A stretch of DNA of 36,325 nt, taken from assembly GCA_013368325.1 (NCBI GenBank), contig JAACJK010000025.1:1-36325 (forward strand), written 5' to 3'. The stretch is from Ephemerocybe angulata. Taxonomy: Eukaryota > Basidiomycota > Agaricomycetes > Agaricales > Psathyrellaceae. The notes under the pieces were generated by a model, which saw only the letters and a list, made by a program, of their open reading frames with translations, made no database searches and was not told the DNA's origin. Position numbers and translations under genes: made by a program. Each line of letters starts with the position of its first letter. The first letter of the stretch is position 1. Of the stretch, positions 1-11,890 are shown one piece after another.

Positions 1-100
1 GGGCATGTCGATACATATACTAGGCAATTCGGAGAGGACAAGGTCAATTCTAAGATATACTCCGAGTCATTTGGGAAGCTGACGTGCAAGAGCGAGGACG

Positions 101-639
101 TCAGAGTCCGTCTCCTACTAATATCTCTCGTGTGATGGTAATCGTGACTTGAACAACATCTCCCTCCATCAGAGCCCTTTGATACGCTGCGCTCGCCTCC
201 TGTTCGGAATGGAACTTAAGGACGACGTTATCAGGCACCGCGGATACATTCTGGGAGATACCGGACCTGCTCATTGAGGTCAATATCTACAAGCAGTTGG
301 AAGTGTTCCAAGACCTACGATCCACAGAAAACGCCAGGATGCCGGCCGACGATAACAGCGTACCAACGTTGCGGCTTTTGCTGTCCATCCAAGACCGGTG
401 AAGTATCTTGGCATTCTCCAACGAATCGGTCATCTGTAAAATTTGGGGTAGTATCTCGGATCGCTTGATGTCCGCGAATAACACCAACCTGTTTGTTCAT
501 TGACAGTTCCAGTGCTAGTCGCACCGCCATCGGGTTCATTGAGAGAAAGGGCTTGAATCGCTTCGGAGCGTCTCAGTGAGACTCGCAGCTCGGTAGAAAG
601 GTGAGGACTGACTCGATTGTATCTGTGACAGAGGGCCAT
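101..639 (-). CDS. Standalone viroplasmin / RNase H1 N-terminal-type domain protein, three exons
   Basis: The model has exon 1 at 639-489, exon 2 at 433-319 and exon 3 at 266-101. Introns are 434-488 (55 bp, GTTGGT...TTTACAG) and 267-318 (52 bp, GTAGGT...GAGCAG), and both keep the frame open. The second half of the roughly 140-aa product carries RWYAVIVGRHPGVF, then a short loop, FHSEQEASAAYQRALMEG and a VVQV strand. This is the aromatic, glycine and basic pattern of the viroplasmin / RNase H1 N-terminal fold. In RNase H1 and caulimovirus P6 that fold binds RNA/DNA hybrid or RNA, but no RNase H catalytic domain follows here. The start is uncertain: the ATG at 639 is the first in frame, the frame is open further upstream, and a possible splice acceptor lies near 722, so a 5' exon may be missing. 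It is transcribed away from the helicase gene. The fold assignment is from motif memory; a specific nucleic-acid role is inference. Confidence 0.6.
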
Positions 640-714
640 AATGTCGGTGGGACTGGGTCGCACGGAGGGCGACTCGTCGATTGCATATCTGGTACTTGAG
701 GGGGGCGTAATCAA

Positions 715-1219
715 TATTTTCTGAATGCTTTACGAGATCTAATACTAGCCAGTTATGCATGCCAAGCGTTTATGCACTCAGGGAGCCGTCTGATCGTATA
801 ATAGAACATTCTCAAATGCTCGTGACGATGCACGCCCACTTCTGTCACATGTACATGCCAGTCACATTCAGACATTTTAGTATGCCTTGTTTTGCAGTCA
901 TGAAGAAGTGGAGGCTGGTCGTACCCACGGACTTCAGGTGCGGCACTGCACATACATCCTCCTTGACTGTATGGACGCGTGCATGAGACCAAAGAGTCCA
1001 TAGATGCATGTAGAGGCGCAATGTGGATTGACGCATCCTGGGCACGCACCCATCGCAGGTAGGAAGAGACCCGCAGTCTCAATAGTACACCAGGATAAGA
1101 ACTCATCACTCGATGGTATCGTCTCCTACCTACGTACCTATCGGGCGTATAGCCTTCATTGCTTCTCGCTTCGAGCCAAATTTATCCCCATTGTCAGCTC
1201 AATGTCAGATCATATGAGT
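715..1219. other. Intergenic region between divergent genes
   Basis: This stretch separates the minus-strand viroplasmin-type gene from the plus-strand helicase gene and should hold both promoters. Open frames on either strand (for example minus 753-1109) have no recognisable motif, no plausible splice partners and atypical composition, so I call none of them a gene. Confidence 0.5.
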
Positions 1220-1231
1220 TATATATATAAA
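1220..1231 (+). promoter_or_regulatory. TATA box of the SNF2 helicase gene
   Basis: A TATATATATAAA run lies about 47-58 bp before the first usable ATG (1278), on the strand and at the spacing expected for a fungal core promoter. Function is inferred from position. Confidence 0.5.
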
Positions 1232-1277
1232 GCGCATTTGATTTCTTAGCGTGAATAACCAGATCTGGTCTGCACCG

Positions 1278-4200
1278 ATGGAGCTAGAAATAGTCTCTAT
1301 TATGTATAGAGCATCCCCGCTAACTTTATTTCGCTCGTATCCAACATGCCCACTCACACAGCTCACTCCGCACTCGTAAATTCTGGTTTGCGCTTGAAGG
1401 CGCACCATGGGCTATCCAACCTGGCAGATATAACGGGTCTGGAGGCTGGAATATTTCCAGAGACAGCTCCCACCGTCCGCGTGGGTGGTCAGAACAAGAC
1501 GTCGCCCATATCAAGTCGTACTTTGAAGAGTACAAAGCTAAGCGGACTGAAGACGAGAAGATCAAGTTCGCAGGGCTGACGCGCAGGTCGGAAAGGACGT
1601 CGTCCCTGGTCGAGCTCTATGGCGCACCTTCGTCACGGAGAATTATAGCAGGTCGTGGAATATCCACGGCAGGATTTCAAAAGTGCTTAACGATGTTCGA
1701 ATACACCCCATGCAACTCATGTCATCTCTCGGCGACTTCGATGAATACCCGGGCGCTATTTCCTATCTTCCCATGGCGCTCGACCATATTGCCCTTGCTC
1801 TCTTTGGGCAGGAATCCTTTGACAAGTCCGGCCATCTACAAAGAGAGCTCCGTGATCCCACCCTAATACTCGCTCAGCGGACTTGGGAGCACCTCCGAAG
1901 GGCACACGGCCGTGATTACGCTCGCTTGGAGAAACTTGAGGGTATCATGCAGAAGGCACTGCAGGGTAAGTAATACTCGCTCTCACAGGTATATTATCAC
2001 TTATCAGATCTGGCCAACAGCGTTACATACACAAACAACCAAGAAGAAGCTCACATCGCTCATACGAAACGCGGGAAAATGGCAGGCGCTTGCGTTGAGC
2101 TATAACAGCGAAGCAATGTTGATGAAGATTGAAGACATCCGTGCTGAGCTTGAGCAATTACTTGAAGGGCTCGGTCAACATGTACCTGTTAGAGCAAGAA
2201 AACCGAAGAAAGGTCTGTTTGGAACTGCTGTCCACACCCATGGCTCACACATAGCATCTAGAGCTTACATTAATCACCAAGCAAGCACTTCAAGCTTTGG
2301 CATCTCACGAAGATGTATCAGATCTCGGACACCTGTATGACACCTACTTCTCGGACGATGCGGTCGATGATAGCATCGCGAGAGAACGCCACTGTGGTGG
2401 CGAGGTCAAATTCGCTGAGCCTGTCTCCGGTGCTGATCATGGGGTTGAAATCGAAGCTGGTATGACTCCGGAGCAAAAAAGATATAATCTGGGATTCCAC
2501 AACGGGCTCCCTCTCATGTTCAACGACAAAAGGCATGATATGGGGATTACGCTATGGGAATACAAGGCTTGTCACGAAGATGGGAAGGCCGATGCCATGC
2601 TCGAGAATCTCACCTTGCACGAGCATCAGATCGATGGAATCCACGCTATCGTACGCAAGATATTTACCACAGAGCCAAGTACCCGGGAATACACTGGAAT
2701 TCTCATAGCGGACGGCGTTGGGTTGGGTAAAACGCTTCAAGCCATTGGAGTCATCGCCTTTCTAGTCGATGTAGCCACGCGACAGCTCATGAGCCACCCA
2801 TTCCCCCCATCATTCGTGAGTGCATAACCACTCAACTTTTAGTATATACTAATCAGTGGGAGTAGGAGAGCAGCCATACCTTGTGACTCATAATCCTATC
2901 CCATCAAGGCCGATTCTCATCCTTGTTCCGGGTACACTGATAGCACAGTGGCTGCACGAGCTGAAGATAGCCATTAAGCCAAGATTCATTGACATCCTGC
3001 TCTATGGCAGTGGTGCAATTCAACACAAGGCTTTCTGGGCGCAGGGCGGTCCTTACGAGTCATCGAAGCACCCGCCGCACCGAAGAGTTATTTTGGCATC
3101 CCACTCGGTAAGATCGGCGTGATAATCTAGACGGGGTATATCTGACGAGCCTCTCAGGCCCTGTATCAGGATTCGGCGTCTCTCTACACCTCGCCGGTTA
3201 CCATTCAGTCCACTCCATGGCAAGCACCTGAGAAGCTGCCAGGGTATGAGAAGTGTAAACCGGACACACTCTTTTCTAAAGAATATCTCGCAATCGTATT
3301 CGACGAGAGTCAGGACGTTCGGAATCCTGGACCACGGCAGTCGGCTGTCCTTAGCATAATGGAGCAGGCGCTAGTTCGCTTACCTTGCACTGCGACGCCC
3401 CTTCAAACCTCTGCGAAGGCGAGTCCTCTACACTCTAAATAAGACTAAATAATCAATATTTTCTCTGGATAGGATCTAGCCGCTATGGGAAGAATTGCGG
3501 GTATACCGTACTTCTTCTCAGAAGAGATGATTGAACAGGACCGCCAGTACGCGGCTGACCTTCGTCGCTCGAAGTCAGAGAAGAAAGATTACCAAGGATC
3601 TGAAGATGACTGTCCGCTACGGCGTTGCCAAGAAGAGATCTCATCCCGAACTTACGCCAAATTTGATGGGTTTGTCATTCGAAGAACTTCGGAGAGCAAG
3701 GGACGAAATGGGTGTCCACTCGTAGACCTACCAAAGCTCGACATTATACACGGCTTCATCCAGCTTACCGAAAGAGAACTGGATATACTGGAGTCTCGCA
3801 CCGAGGAGTCACTTGACGCGTCAGTTCCCTACACATGTCCTGCATATGATTGAATCTCACCTTCTACAGGGCCTCTACCGGAAACGGACGAGGTGTAAGC
3901 TCGTCCAGATTCTATATCGAGCACCGTATGGGAGTTACATTCGCACAAGCGGACCCCGACGCACCGCTTCCCAAATTCGATTCGCTGGATGAATGGGAGC
4001 CCGTCAAATCAACTAAGGTTGATATCTGTGCCCAAATAGTACGGCATCTACTCTCAAGAGACGATGCCCCACGAGTTGAATTCGTCGATGGTTCCCCGGT
4101 TTTTCCGCCTATGCCATCTATCGATATAGCCAGCCCTCCAACCACGAAGAACAAGATTGTTATATACCAAGAGTTCCCATCTTACCGACCTGTTCTTGAA

Positions 4201-5689
4201 AATGTAAGTTCTCAGAGCTGCTTACTCACACCGCTCTGAGCTAACGACACTTCTAGGTACTTCGCTTGTACGGAGTGGATAGTCTCGCATTTGATGGTCG
4301 GATGACCTACGAGCGGCGCTCTGAGGTAATCGCGCGTTTCAAGACGGATCCCCTGTGTCGTGTCTTGCTTTTCTCGAGAGTGGGAAACGTTGGGCTAAAC
4401 TTAACATGTGCCAACACTGTGATATTTATGGTAAGTGGTGTATATATCACCCTTACATATGTTCTGTGCGGCTCATACTATCATGAAGGATCAGCCATGG
4501 AGCGCTCAAGATGAAGGGCAAATTCGAGGACGCATCCATCGTCAAGGTCAAACTCTACCGTGCACATCATATCAGCTGCTCGCTTTGGATACGGCAGATC
4601 CTATTCTAGCGCAGATATCTGAGAGCAAAAGCCATATGTTGAAAGCATTCTTCTCCCGTGAAACATCCCAGAGTGAGTGTCAGATGAACGACTCGATGCT
4701 TGGTAGCTGACAACTTACATCAGAGCTAAATGCTGTTCTTCATGGACACGTATTGGCCTCTGACGACTGTGAAGTGAGCAATTCACTCCTATTATTAACC
4801 CTAGCGGTTAGCTATAACATCCACCAGGAGACAAAATCCAACTCCACGGGTGGGGTGTCACCTCCTAGCGACGAGAAACCGAAAGTAAAGCCAAGGCCCA
4901 AGCCCAGGAAGAAGGAAAAAAATCACCTTCCCATACCTGAGTCATCCACAGCCGTTCTAACCTCCCCACTGGTGGTCAATCACGAACATCCAACCAAAAT
5001 TGGCGAGTTGAATGACTTAGAGGGCTCAAAACCTGCAGATAGGGAAGATTCGGGAAAGACTGACCATTTAGGACCTCTCAAGAGTATCAGTCCTCACCCT
5101 GCTCCTGCGAAGGATGTCGACGATTCGAGAATGGTAGCCGGTGACAAGGAAAGGCAGACGGAGGGCGTGGCTCACCATAGTGTAAAAGCGGCTGATGACC
5201 TCGCACCGTACTTCAGCCACGGTCATGACGAAGCGATCGAGACTCAAGTCGATAATCAGGGAGATCATTTACTACGAGGCGACGATCAGAGCTCGGAGGA
5301 CTTTACCATCCAATCTTCGCCTCATAGCCTTTTCTCCGACGAAGAATTGGCGTCTGAAGAAGTATCAGAACCCGAGAATCCCCCGCACAAGTTGCAAATC
5401 AGTGCGTATGGTAGTCACAGTCCATTCATTCCTATCTTAACGCGCTTACCGACATGCAGACTCGGAAAACTATCCACCAGCGAAGCTGAAATCGGATACT
5501 GCAGGTGAGTATAATGAACTCGCTCGTACACCAGGTGACTTGTGTTAATAACATATAGGATTTACCCAGACAGCCCTACCGCTGAGTAAAACGCCCCAGA
5601 AACTGAAAACCACTCGCGCCGTTGATTCTGAGTATGTGAACTTGGACGAACTAGACGACATCACCACGGTACCAGGCATGGGGAGGTGA
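1278..5689 (+). CDS. SNF2-family DNA-dependent ATPase / helicase-like protein, intron-rich
   Basis: The helicase motifs occur in the right order. They are Walker A ADGVGLGKT (near 2710), motif Ia ILILVPGTLIAQWL (near 2920), motif II FDESQD (near 3300), motif III TATPLQTS (near 3400), IRRT..SKG (near 3680), KIVIYQEF (near 4160), motif V GNVGLNLT (near 4390) and motif VI QIRGRIHRQGQ (near 4520). SNF2 proteins translocate on DNA and remodel nucleosomes or repair complexes in the nucleus. Introns that keep frame are 3108-3157, 3419-3472 (GC-AG), 3820-3869, 4204-4256, 4431-4488, 4673-4723, 5402-5459 and 5505-5558. The C-terminal part is low-complexity with a basic KPRPKPRKKEK patch. The 5' part is less certain: the ATG at 1278 needs a 58-bp intron (1304-1361), and frame changes near 1518-1573, 2020-2090 and 2816-2856 may be introns or lesions. 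No RING finger is seen between the ATPase lobes. Subfamily is not assigned. Confidence 0.8.
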
Positions 5690-6240
5690 TAGTAACCCCC
5701 CTGAATACTGGACGGACGCCAGGACCTATCCTTCGAAATGGCTGTGCTGTAAATATTGGGAAGCGTGGGCGCTCAAGCATCATCCAGGAGGACGGCGAAG
5801 CTTCTGATGGTAATGAGTATCCAACTTCTCAACAGTATCTTACTGATGCCTCACAGATCCATCATCCCCAACAAACCAGATCGCCGCATACAAGAGACTG
5901 AAATCAGACCTTAATGGACCTCCGGCGGTGAACCTACCAAAGGGCAATAACAATACCACGTACATGGGATCAAGTCATCGGCGTCCCATAGCCCATTTGC
6001 CTACCAATCCCCAGCCTCTCAGCACGTTGAGCAAGGGAAAATGGAAGGCTACCCTCCAGGACGATGGCGAGAATCAGAGAAGAAATATTGTAAGTCTTTC
6101 CGTGTCAAATATATCCGAGAAGTCACTGAGCTCGAACAGCTGCACCATCTCACCGTATTCCGACTGTATTCAAGCCCAGCGGGTCAACCAAGTCTCGTGG
6201 CCTGCCCGAGAACCCACTATCCGCAAAGAATACTAATCCG
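5690..6240 (+). other. Possible additional 3' exons or 3' region of the helicase gene
   Basis: The modelled helicase frame ends with TGA at 5687-5689. The next 550 bp keep open frames of similar polar, low-complexity composition (5686-5901 and 5928-6236) and contain splice-like sites, including GTAAGT at about 6090. A longer disordered tail is therefore possible. No domain is visible, and the choice between untranslated sequence and further exons cannot be made by eye. Confidence 0.3.
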
Positions 6241-7255
6241 TTTGGCTCAGCCCGCAAGTAGTGATTATTGTAAAGTTCAATCTCTCTCACAACTTCTGTG
6301 TAATTTACTCTTAACATGGTGTGTTCGACTTGTGATGGATGCAACCTGCTATCCGTGGATCATTGAATTCCAATTTAAATGACAGCAACTACCCATGTTA
6401 GGTCTTTCAGGGTAAATAACTCACAATATTGCCGACGAGCCTTGATATCGTTCACTAAGGTAAGACCAAGGTTAGAGAATTCTGTATGCGTATAAGTGCC
6501 CAGTCTCCCATCACACACACACACACACACACTGGTTAGCGAGAACTCCCAGAGAGCTATTATTGGAAACGGACTGCTATGCGCCCTTGCATGGGAGACA
6601 AATCGGTCCAATTACGGCGCTGCTGCTTCGCACCCCTCCTTTTTTCCGTCCTCCATGGATTGAGGCAGGATACCGACTATTACTTACTCGTTTGTGTCTC
6701 AGTTCCAGTCTCGAGCTGACCGTCGTGTATCGGCTTAGCCACAAACCGCTGTGATTAGCCTAGAGGCAATGAATGGCCTTCACCGTGGTTCACTACGGGT
6801 GCGAGTAACTATTGCAGTTCAGCTCGGGGCGCGGGTCATGTAGTTTTCAGTTTACCTGGAGAGGGGCTCATTAGAGACAACCCCTATCAACGGTTCTTGG
6901 CCCATGGTTGCTCCTTCATGCATGGTAATGTCGATAAGTGTCAGATGAATGTCATGAAATGGGATTATCCATCTATGACTACTCGGCATGGTCTCTGTAT
7001 ATGGAAGGCCCGGAACATCTGACCGATGACCACCATGCATAGCCAATGCAATGCGTATCATCCTTGAATCCCACATCATTCTTACGGCCATTCACATCAA
7101 CATTCCAGACTCTCGGCGCAAAAGGGCCCATTCATGAAGTGAAATCGGTTATCAATGGGAAAAGATGCATGATACAGTGCTTGAATAAGAACGAGGCTAA
7201 ATTGGAGGATATTGCCCACCGCTCTTCCCATACACTCTAACTCCCAACACATCAG
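6241..7255. other. Intergenic region between helicase and P1
   Basis: Apart from a CA microsatellite at 6512-6532, I see no recognisable gene or RNA. It should include the P1 promoter and the 5' untranslated exon that ends at 7255. No clear TATA box was found. Confidence 0.5.
6512..6532. repeat. (CA)n microsatellite
   Basis: About ten uninterrupted CA dinucleotides are visible directly in the sequence. Confidence 0.95.
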
Positions 7256-7314
7256 GTACGTACTCTCACTGCTTTGTGGATAGACGAGCTCATACTTACT
7301 AATCTTACACACAG
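7256..7314 (+). other. Intron in the 5' leader of P1
   Basis: The 59-bp segment starts GTACGT, has a TACTAAT branch-point-like motif and ends CACACAG one base before the P1 ATG. It supports transcription from the plus strand and fixes the ATG at 7316 as the likely start. P2 has a similar leader intron just before its ATG (about 12244-12294). Confidence 0.6.
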
Positions 7315-7315
7315 T

Positions 7316-9776
7316 ATGGCGACAGTCACCCAGCATCTTCCACCACTCCTTGGCACAGCTTCTACCGCCCAATCGATGGCATATCGCAACTGGATGGATG
7401 ACTACAACGATCTCGCGAGTGGGAAAACGCTCCGCACGCGAAATATAACCCTATACCAGTTTCTAAAAGTTCTGACAACACTGTATCGGAAGGGCAGATC
7501 ACAGGAAGTCGCCCTTCTAGCCGCACGAGGCATTGGGTTCGGCTACCGAGTCACCGTCAGACCTCTGCGATCATCGATCTCCCATCCAACCATTAGGCGA
7601 TTTTATAGAAATGCAGTCGGCATCTCTGACGATATCTGTGTTAGAGGCACACCTCTGTCGCTGGCGGTCGAATACGAGGCCAGGAACTCGATAACCCGTC
7701 CGGAGATTGCGTCTCATACGTGGGAGAACGAAGCGGTTAGTTATAATACCCCTCGCTAAATCACGTCAACTGACTCCTACCTCACAGGGACCTCAAACTG
7801 CGCCTCTAAGCTGTATCCCCCATGCATGTATCGCCACATTTGGTGATCGTAACTCCATTCTGGTCGCCTTCACAGCGTTATACAGCCCCTCACGTCAGAG
7901 CCATCACCTGAAGGCGAACGAATACCGTAGCCTGATGGACACGGTTGTCGGCCCAGCTGCGGCTGAGCTAGCTGCAGCGAATGACCCTGGCGATGACACT
8001 GCGCTGTTCGCCTCGACCATTGCGTCGCGATTAGTTCCGAGACTCGCTGAAACGATACGGGCACATGCCCAAACGACTGCGATACCATGGCTTCAGGAAC
8101 TCACATTCGTTCATGTCGTCTCCAAGCAATCGGACTTTCACGACGCCAATCCATTTTCCTCGTATACCCATCTCTATGAGTTCATGCGGCAAAACCACAT
8201 CCCCCTCCCGGACACTCCACAGCCGGGATCACTCAACGGCACCTGGTACGTGGACGTTGGGATACAGCTCGAGATTTTAGGAAGATGCCTTCTTTGGAGG
8301 ACGGAGAAGCATGCTGAAGCGTATCGGCTACTCACTGGGAAGGAATGGAGGGATTCTGGAGATGGCTCAGGACTTAAGACCTGGATGATCTCCCACATTG
8401 TCGGAACCTCGGAGTGCCAGTTCACCCAGGACGACCCGAATCAGAGTCAGGGAGTTCTTGGTGTACAGCTCCGAGTCGTCGACTCGAAGGTTGCGCATAA
8501 CTCTAGCGGCTATCCCATCGAGAGGCTCGATCCATTACACCTAATACGCCAAGATTCACACGGATCCACGTTTCTTAGCAAGCTCTACGATCTTTACAAC
8601 TCAACGACGGAAGACATACCAGCCATAGCTGTTATTCGTCTCGGTTTAGACGCCGCTCATACTGCCCTAACCCATGTGGATACACGCAGCCTTTCTCAGT
8701 GTTATGGTGCGTACGAGTCAGAGCAAATCTGGTAAGTCAGTATTCACTCCTTAGCAATGGGTCCTGACTTACCGATCCGTTTGATTAGGACATGGCGGAC
8801 TATCAGAGTATATTCGTTGCATTCCATCATAGAGCGTCGACGCACCTACCCGGGAGATCCCTCTAGTTCGTTGGATATTAGCCTCATTCCCACAGTCATC
8901 TCCACTTGGTTGGTGAACTCTCTCCATACCTCCAAGGAGGATGACTCCGACGACACCATACCCCCACAGTTATCCACCAACCGAGGTATCGCCTTCATAG
9001 ACCGCCTCTCCTTCGGCGATGAGCCCGACGAGCTTCCCTATCTCACTGGCAGACATGAGGAAGACCATTTTTCGGGGGAAGACTTCCTCGTGAGGTTCGG
9101 GACAAGTTGTGATCGCATGAGGCTTGCATTCACAGGTGAAGAATCTGATTGCAGCTCCCCTCCTCAATGGAATACCGCATCACCAGCCCATTTCGCTCGC
9201 CCTCACCTCACCCCGCTACTACGAAGCACCGACTATCGACATGAATGGCACAGGGACAGCCCCGAGCCATCCTACCTTCACGCCCGCATTGACACCCTCA
9301 GTTTTGAAGACGACCCCGGGTTCCGCGACATTCTATACCGCGTTAGGGAAGGGTTTTACATGGATATCATGCGGGCGGCGCCACATGCCTACAGACCTAG
9401 CGCCATATTCTACGAGAGAGACCTCTCCAAGGTCTTCTCGCATTACCGATGGAGGCATGCGACGCTATCGGAATGGATCGAGGCGTTCAACATCCTATTC
9501 CCGTCCTGGGGACTCTCGTGCGATGTTGCTTGTCTACAGCACGGCGAGATCCAGCACTTCAAGGAATGGCGTGAGCTCTCGCACCATATGTCAGAGGTGT
9601 CATTTTGCTTATTACGACGAGCGACCTGGTCGTCGTTCTTCAAACATCTCTACTGGCTTCCTCAATGTTCGTCTGACAAGATTTGGGTCACTTCCTACAA
9701 ATTCGCACATGCGGACATGCATATGGACAATACCGGTGGTACCATGGTTGATATACTAGTTCGTCTATCAGACTGA
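7316..9776 (+). CDS. P1: unrecognised large protein, member of a local tandem family
   Basis: Exons 7316-7735, 7788-8731 and 8789-9776 splice exactly in frame to 783 aa. The introns are 52 and 57 bp GT-AG, and the second splits a tryptophan codon. I do not recognise the family. Blocks conserved with P2 and P3 are an N-terminal RFY..VGI.....TPL.L, a central WLQELTFVHVVSKQSDFH, TWYVDVGIQL followed by LLWRTEKH, a STNRGIAF block, and a C-terminal WRHATLSEW..FNILFP with LLRRATW..FFKHLYWLPQC. No signal peptide, membrane segment or known catalytic signature is apparent. The strict conservation of Trp, His and Asp in the VDVG...WR..H block suggests a folded, possibly enzymatic domain, but that is inference. 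It is the most complete single-promoter copy and follows the helicase gene in the same orientation. Confidence 0.8.
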
Positions 9777-10186
9777 AGTAGCGAACGTGCTGGAATAATT
9801 TTAATAACTTTTTCCGCTATCTACACATGCACTGTCCATAAATTGAATCCTCCGGTGCCCAGTAGTATAGTTATTGAGTAATGGAATATTGTCATTAGAT
9901 AGAGTGTGCTTTTAGCATTGTGAGTTGGAAATACCTTGAAGCCACATCGGCGAGCAGGGTCTGGACATGGACTAAGCTGCTGTCATCCTTGAGCCCCTAG
10001 GGATGACTGAAGTAGATATGCTCGTTGTGTTATTCGTCAGGAGCCCATGGTCCAAGTGGAAAATGAGCAACTGGTGAATCGACCCAGGGTTCTGGGAGAG
10101 TTGCACCTGAAAAGAGCGAAAGGAATAGGATATCAGTCACAAGAGTCCAGAGACTCCATCGGAAGAGCTCATCGAGACTAACTCAG

Positions 10187-10223
10187 CCCATCTCAGCATT
10201 CTTGAGATGGGTCCATGGGACCC
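10187..10223. repeat. Two overlapping perfect hairpins
   Basis: CCCATCTCA at 10187-10195 pairs with TGAGATGGG at 10203-10211 (9-bp stem, 7-nt loop). GGGTCC at 10209-10214 pairs with GGACCC at 10218-10223 (3-nt loop). The two share GGG, so they would be mutually exclusive structures. Confidence 0.7.
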
Positions 10224-10417
10224 TCTTGGATAACTTCGTCAGTGCGGGCACTACTGCAGACCCCAATCTCACCCCCAACAATGGTCAGACAGTGGCAAGA
10301 GGCTTCTTGCTGACCTCATTGAAAAAATACTGGTCATTAACGTCGCTCAGTTGTGGATGACGCGCTCAAGGATACGTACACGGGCCAGAGTGAACGAGCA
10401 GGCTAATGTGGTGGAAG

Positions 10418-10431
10418 TCTAGACGTCTAGA
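10418..10431. repeat. Perfect 14-bp palindrome
   Basis: TCTAGACGTCTAGA is identical to its own reverse complement. A dimeric protein binding site or remnant of an inverted repeat are both possible; no function is shown. Confidence 0.7.
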
Positions 10432-11270
10432 GCCCAAACGTGGCTAGGGTGAGCGCCGGGAAGCTCATACCTTCCGGAAAGAGGGGCTCATTGGTGGATT
10501 AATCGATCTTTCTTGATGTCAGTAGTGAGGTATACATTGTGGGACGTGTCGACATTAGCTGGGGGACATCTCAGTAATCCTCAATAGCCCATTGGTACCC
10601 AACCGTTGATGCGTTAGGGCCCGTGAGTGCGGAAGAATACTGACTACGAAACACAGACACAAGGTTAAGTCAGATTCAGTAGGGAGAGCACGAGGTAGAT
10701 CAGTAGCATAATGACCCTATTCCGAAAGGGTCACTCAGTAATACAACAAAAATTGGTATATTTCGAAAGCGTTCTCGGATTTATCATGATTTTATAACAT
10801 TTAAAGTGCGCGAGAGGGGTGCGGTCGTCGAAAGTCGCTCGCGGCGCGCCGCATAAGTTCGGTACTGTCCGAATTGGACCGTTCCCAAGTCACTCAGGCG
10901 CGAGATCGTCGCGCAGGCCCAAGTAGCTCAGGTAAGTCTCAGAATCAATATATACGGACTGATAAACGTGAGGAAGGGTCCGACAGGTATATGGAGGGTG
11001 GGAAGGGAGGTGGAGAAAGTGCCGGGAGGATCGATAGATCTTCGTAATGCGGAGCTGATTGTCATGTACAGGCTCATATTATCGTAGGGGAATATGACAC
11101 CTTTCGAGCTAATTCCCGCGAATTCCTCGAGTTGCGACACCAGTCGTATCACCATGTAAGCCCAGACGATGATAATCGCCGAGACCAGACTGTATTATAG
11201 ACAAGCATGTGTCAATACGATAGAATTAGAGGCAGAGTCTACGTGCGCCAAGGAAGCCAGAAACATGTGG

Positions 11271-11575
11271 TGATAGAAGAGTTATGGGTTCTCTACTAAT
11301 GGGTTACCAGGGCCTCAGATTGCTACGTTGCACCCTCCATTGGGCGACTGTAGTAATATTTGGTCACCTTCAGCTCTCATTGCTGAAGGGTAAATGAGTG
11401 ACATTGTGATATTGCCGCTCCATAGACGGGGTAATAGAAGAGCTACGGTTTACCTGGTGTACTTCATCTGCGTCATTGCACCCTCCATTGTGTCAGCTCT
11501 AGTAATATAATAGCAAGTTGAGTGACATTGCGATACGCGGTAATAGAAGAGCTACTGGTGTACTTCATCTGCGTC
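11271..11575. repeat. Degenerate direct repeats, three partial copies
   Basis: The motif series 'atagaagagctac', 'ctggtgtacttcatctgcgt', 'tgcaccctccattg' and 'ctgtagtaatat' recurs near 11273-11362, 11432-11512 and 11540-11575 in the same order with gaps. 'gagtgacattg' precedes two of the copies. Copies are diverged by substitutions and deletions, as in an old tandem or a decayed non-autonomous element. Confidence 0.55.
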
Positions 11576-11604
11576 TCAAAGTTATTGAGGTAAATTGGCG
11601 AAGA

Positions 11605-11890
11605 AATGTACGTTTAGACATTTTTTGGGTCGTGGATGAGGATCAGTCGCAAACACAATGATTACACCAGTCTCGCTCAAGGTAATCCAGCTCGGATTGG
11701 GACTCGGTACTTGGTTCCTACCCCACACCGGCGACTGTAATTAATAATTAACACTGTATCCATAAATAAGTTAGCCTTCATTGATAATGGATTCGCCTTC
11801 GTGGTAAATTCATGATTTTCTGATTGACTAGACAACGTACGTTTAAACATTCTTGGATAGGGGATCAGTAGCAGGTGGATGCAAAGATCA
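11605..11890. repeat. Diverged direct repeat pair
   Basis: A block beginning 'gtacgttta.acatt' and followed by 'ggatcagt.gca' occurs near 11607-11660 and again near 11837-11885, about 230 bp apart. It is similar in style to the preceding degenerate repeats. Confidence 0.4.

Noticed and set aside
753..1109. Minus-strand 118-codon open frame between the viroplasmin-type gene and the helicase
   Set aside because: No motif, Cys/His-rich and odd composition, and it overlaps the region expected to hold two promoters.
10928..11155. Minus-strand 75-codon ATG frame in the P1-P2 spacer
   Set aside because: I considered a membrane-protein remnant, but no convincing hydrophobic segments or family match could be seen and no flanking exon joins it.
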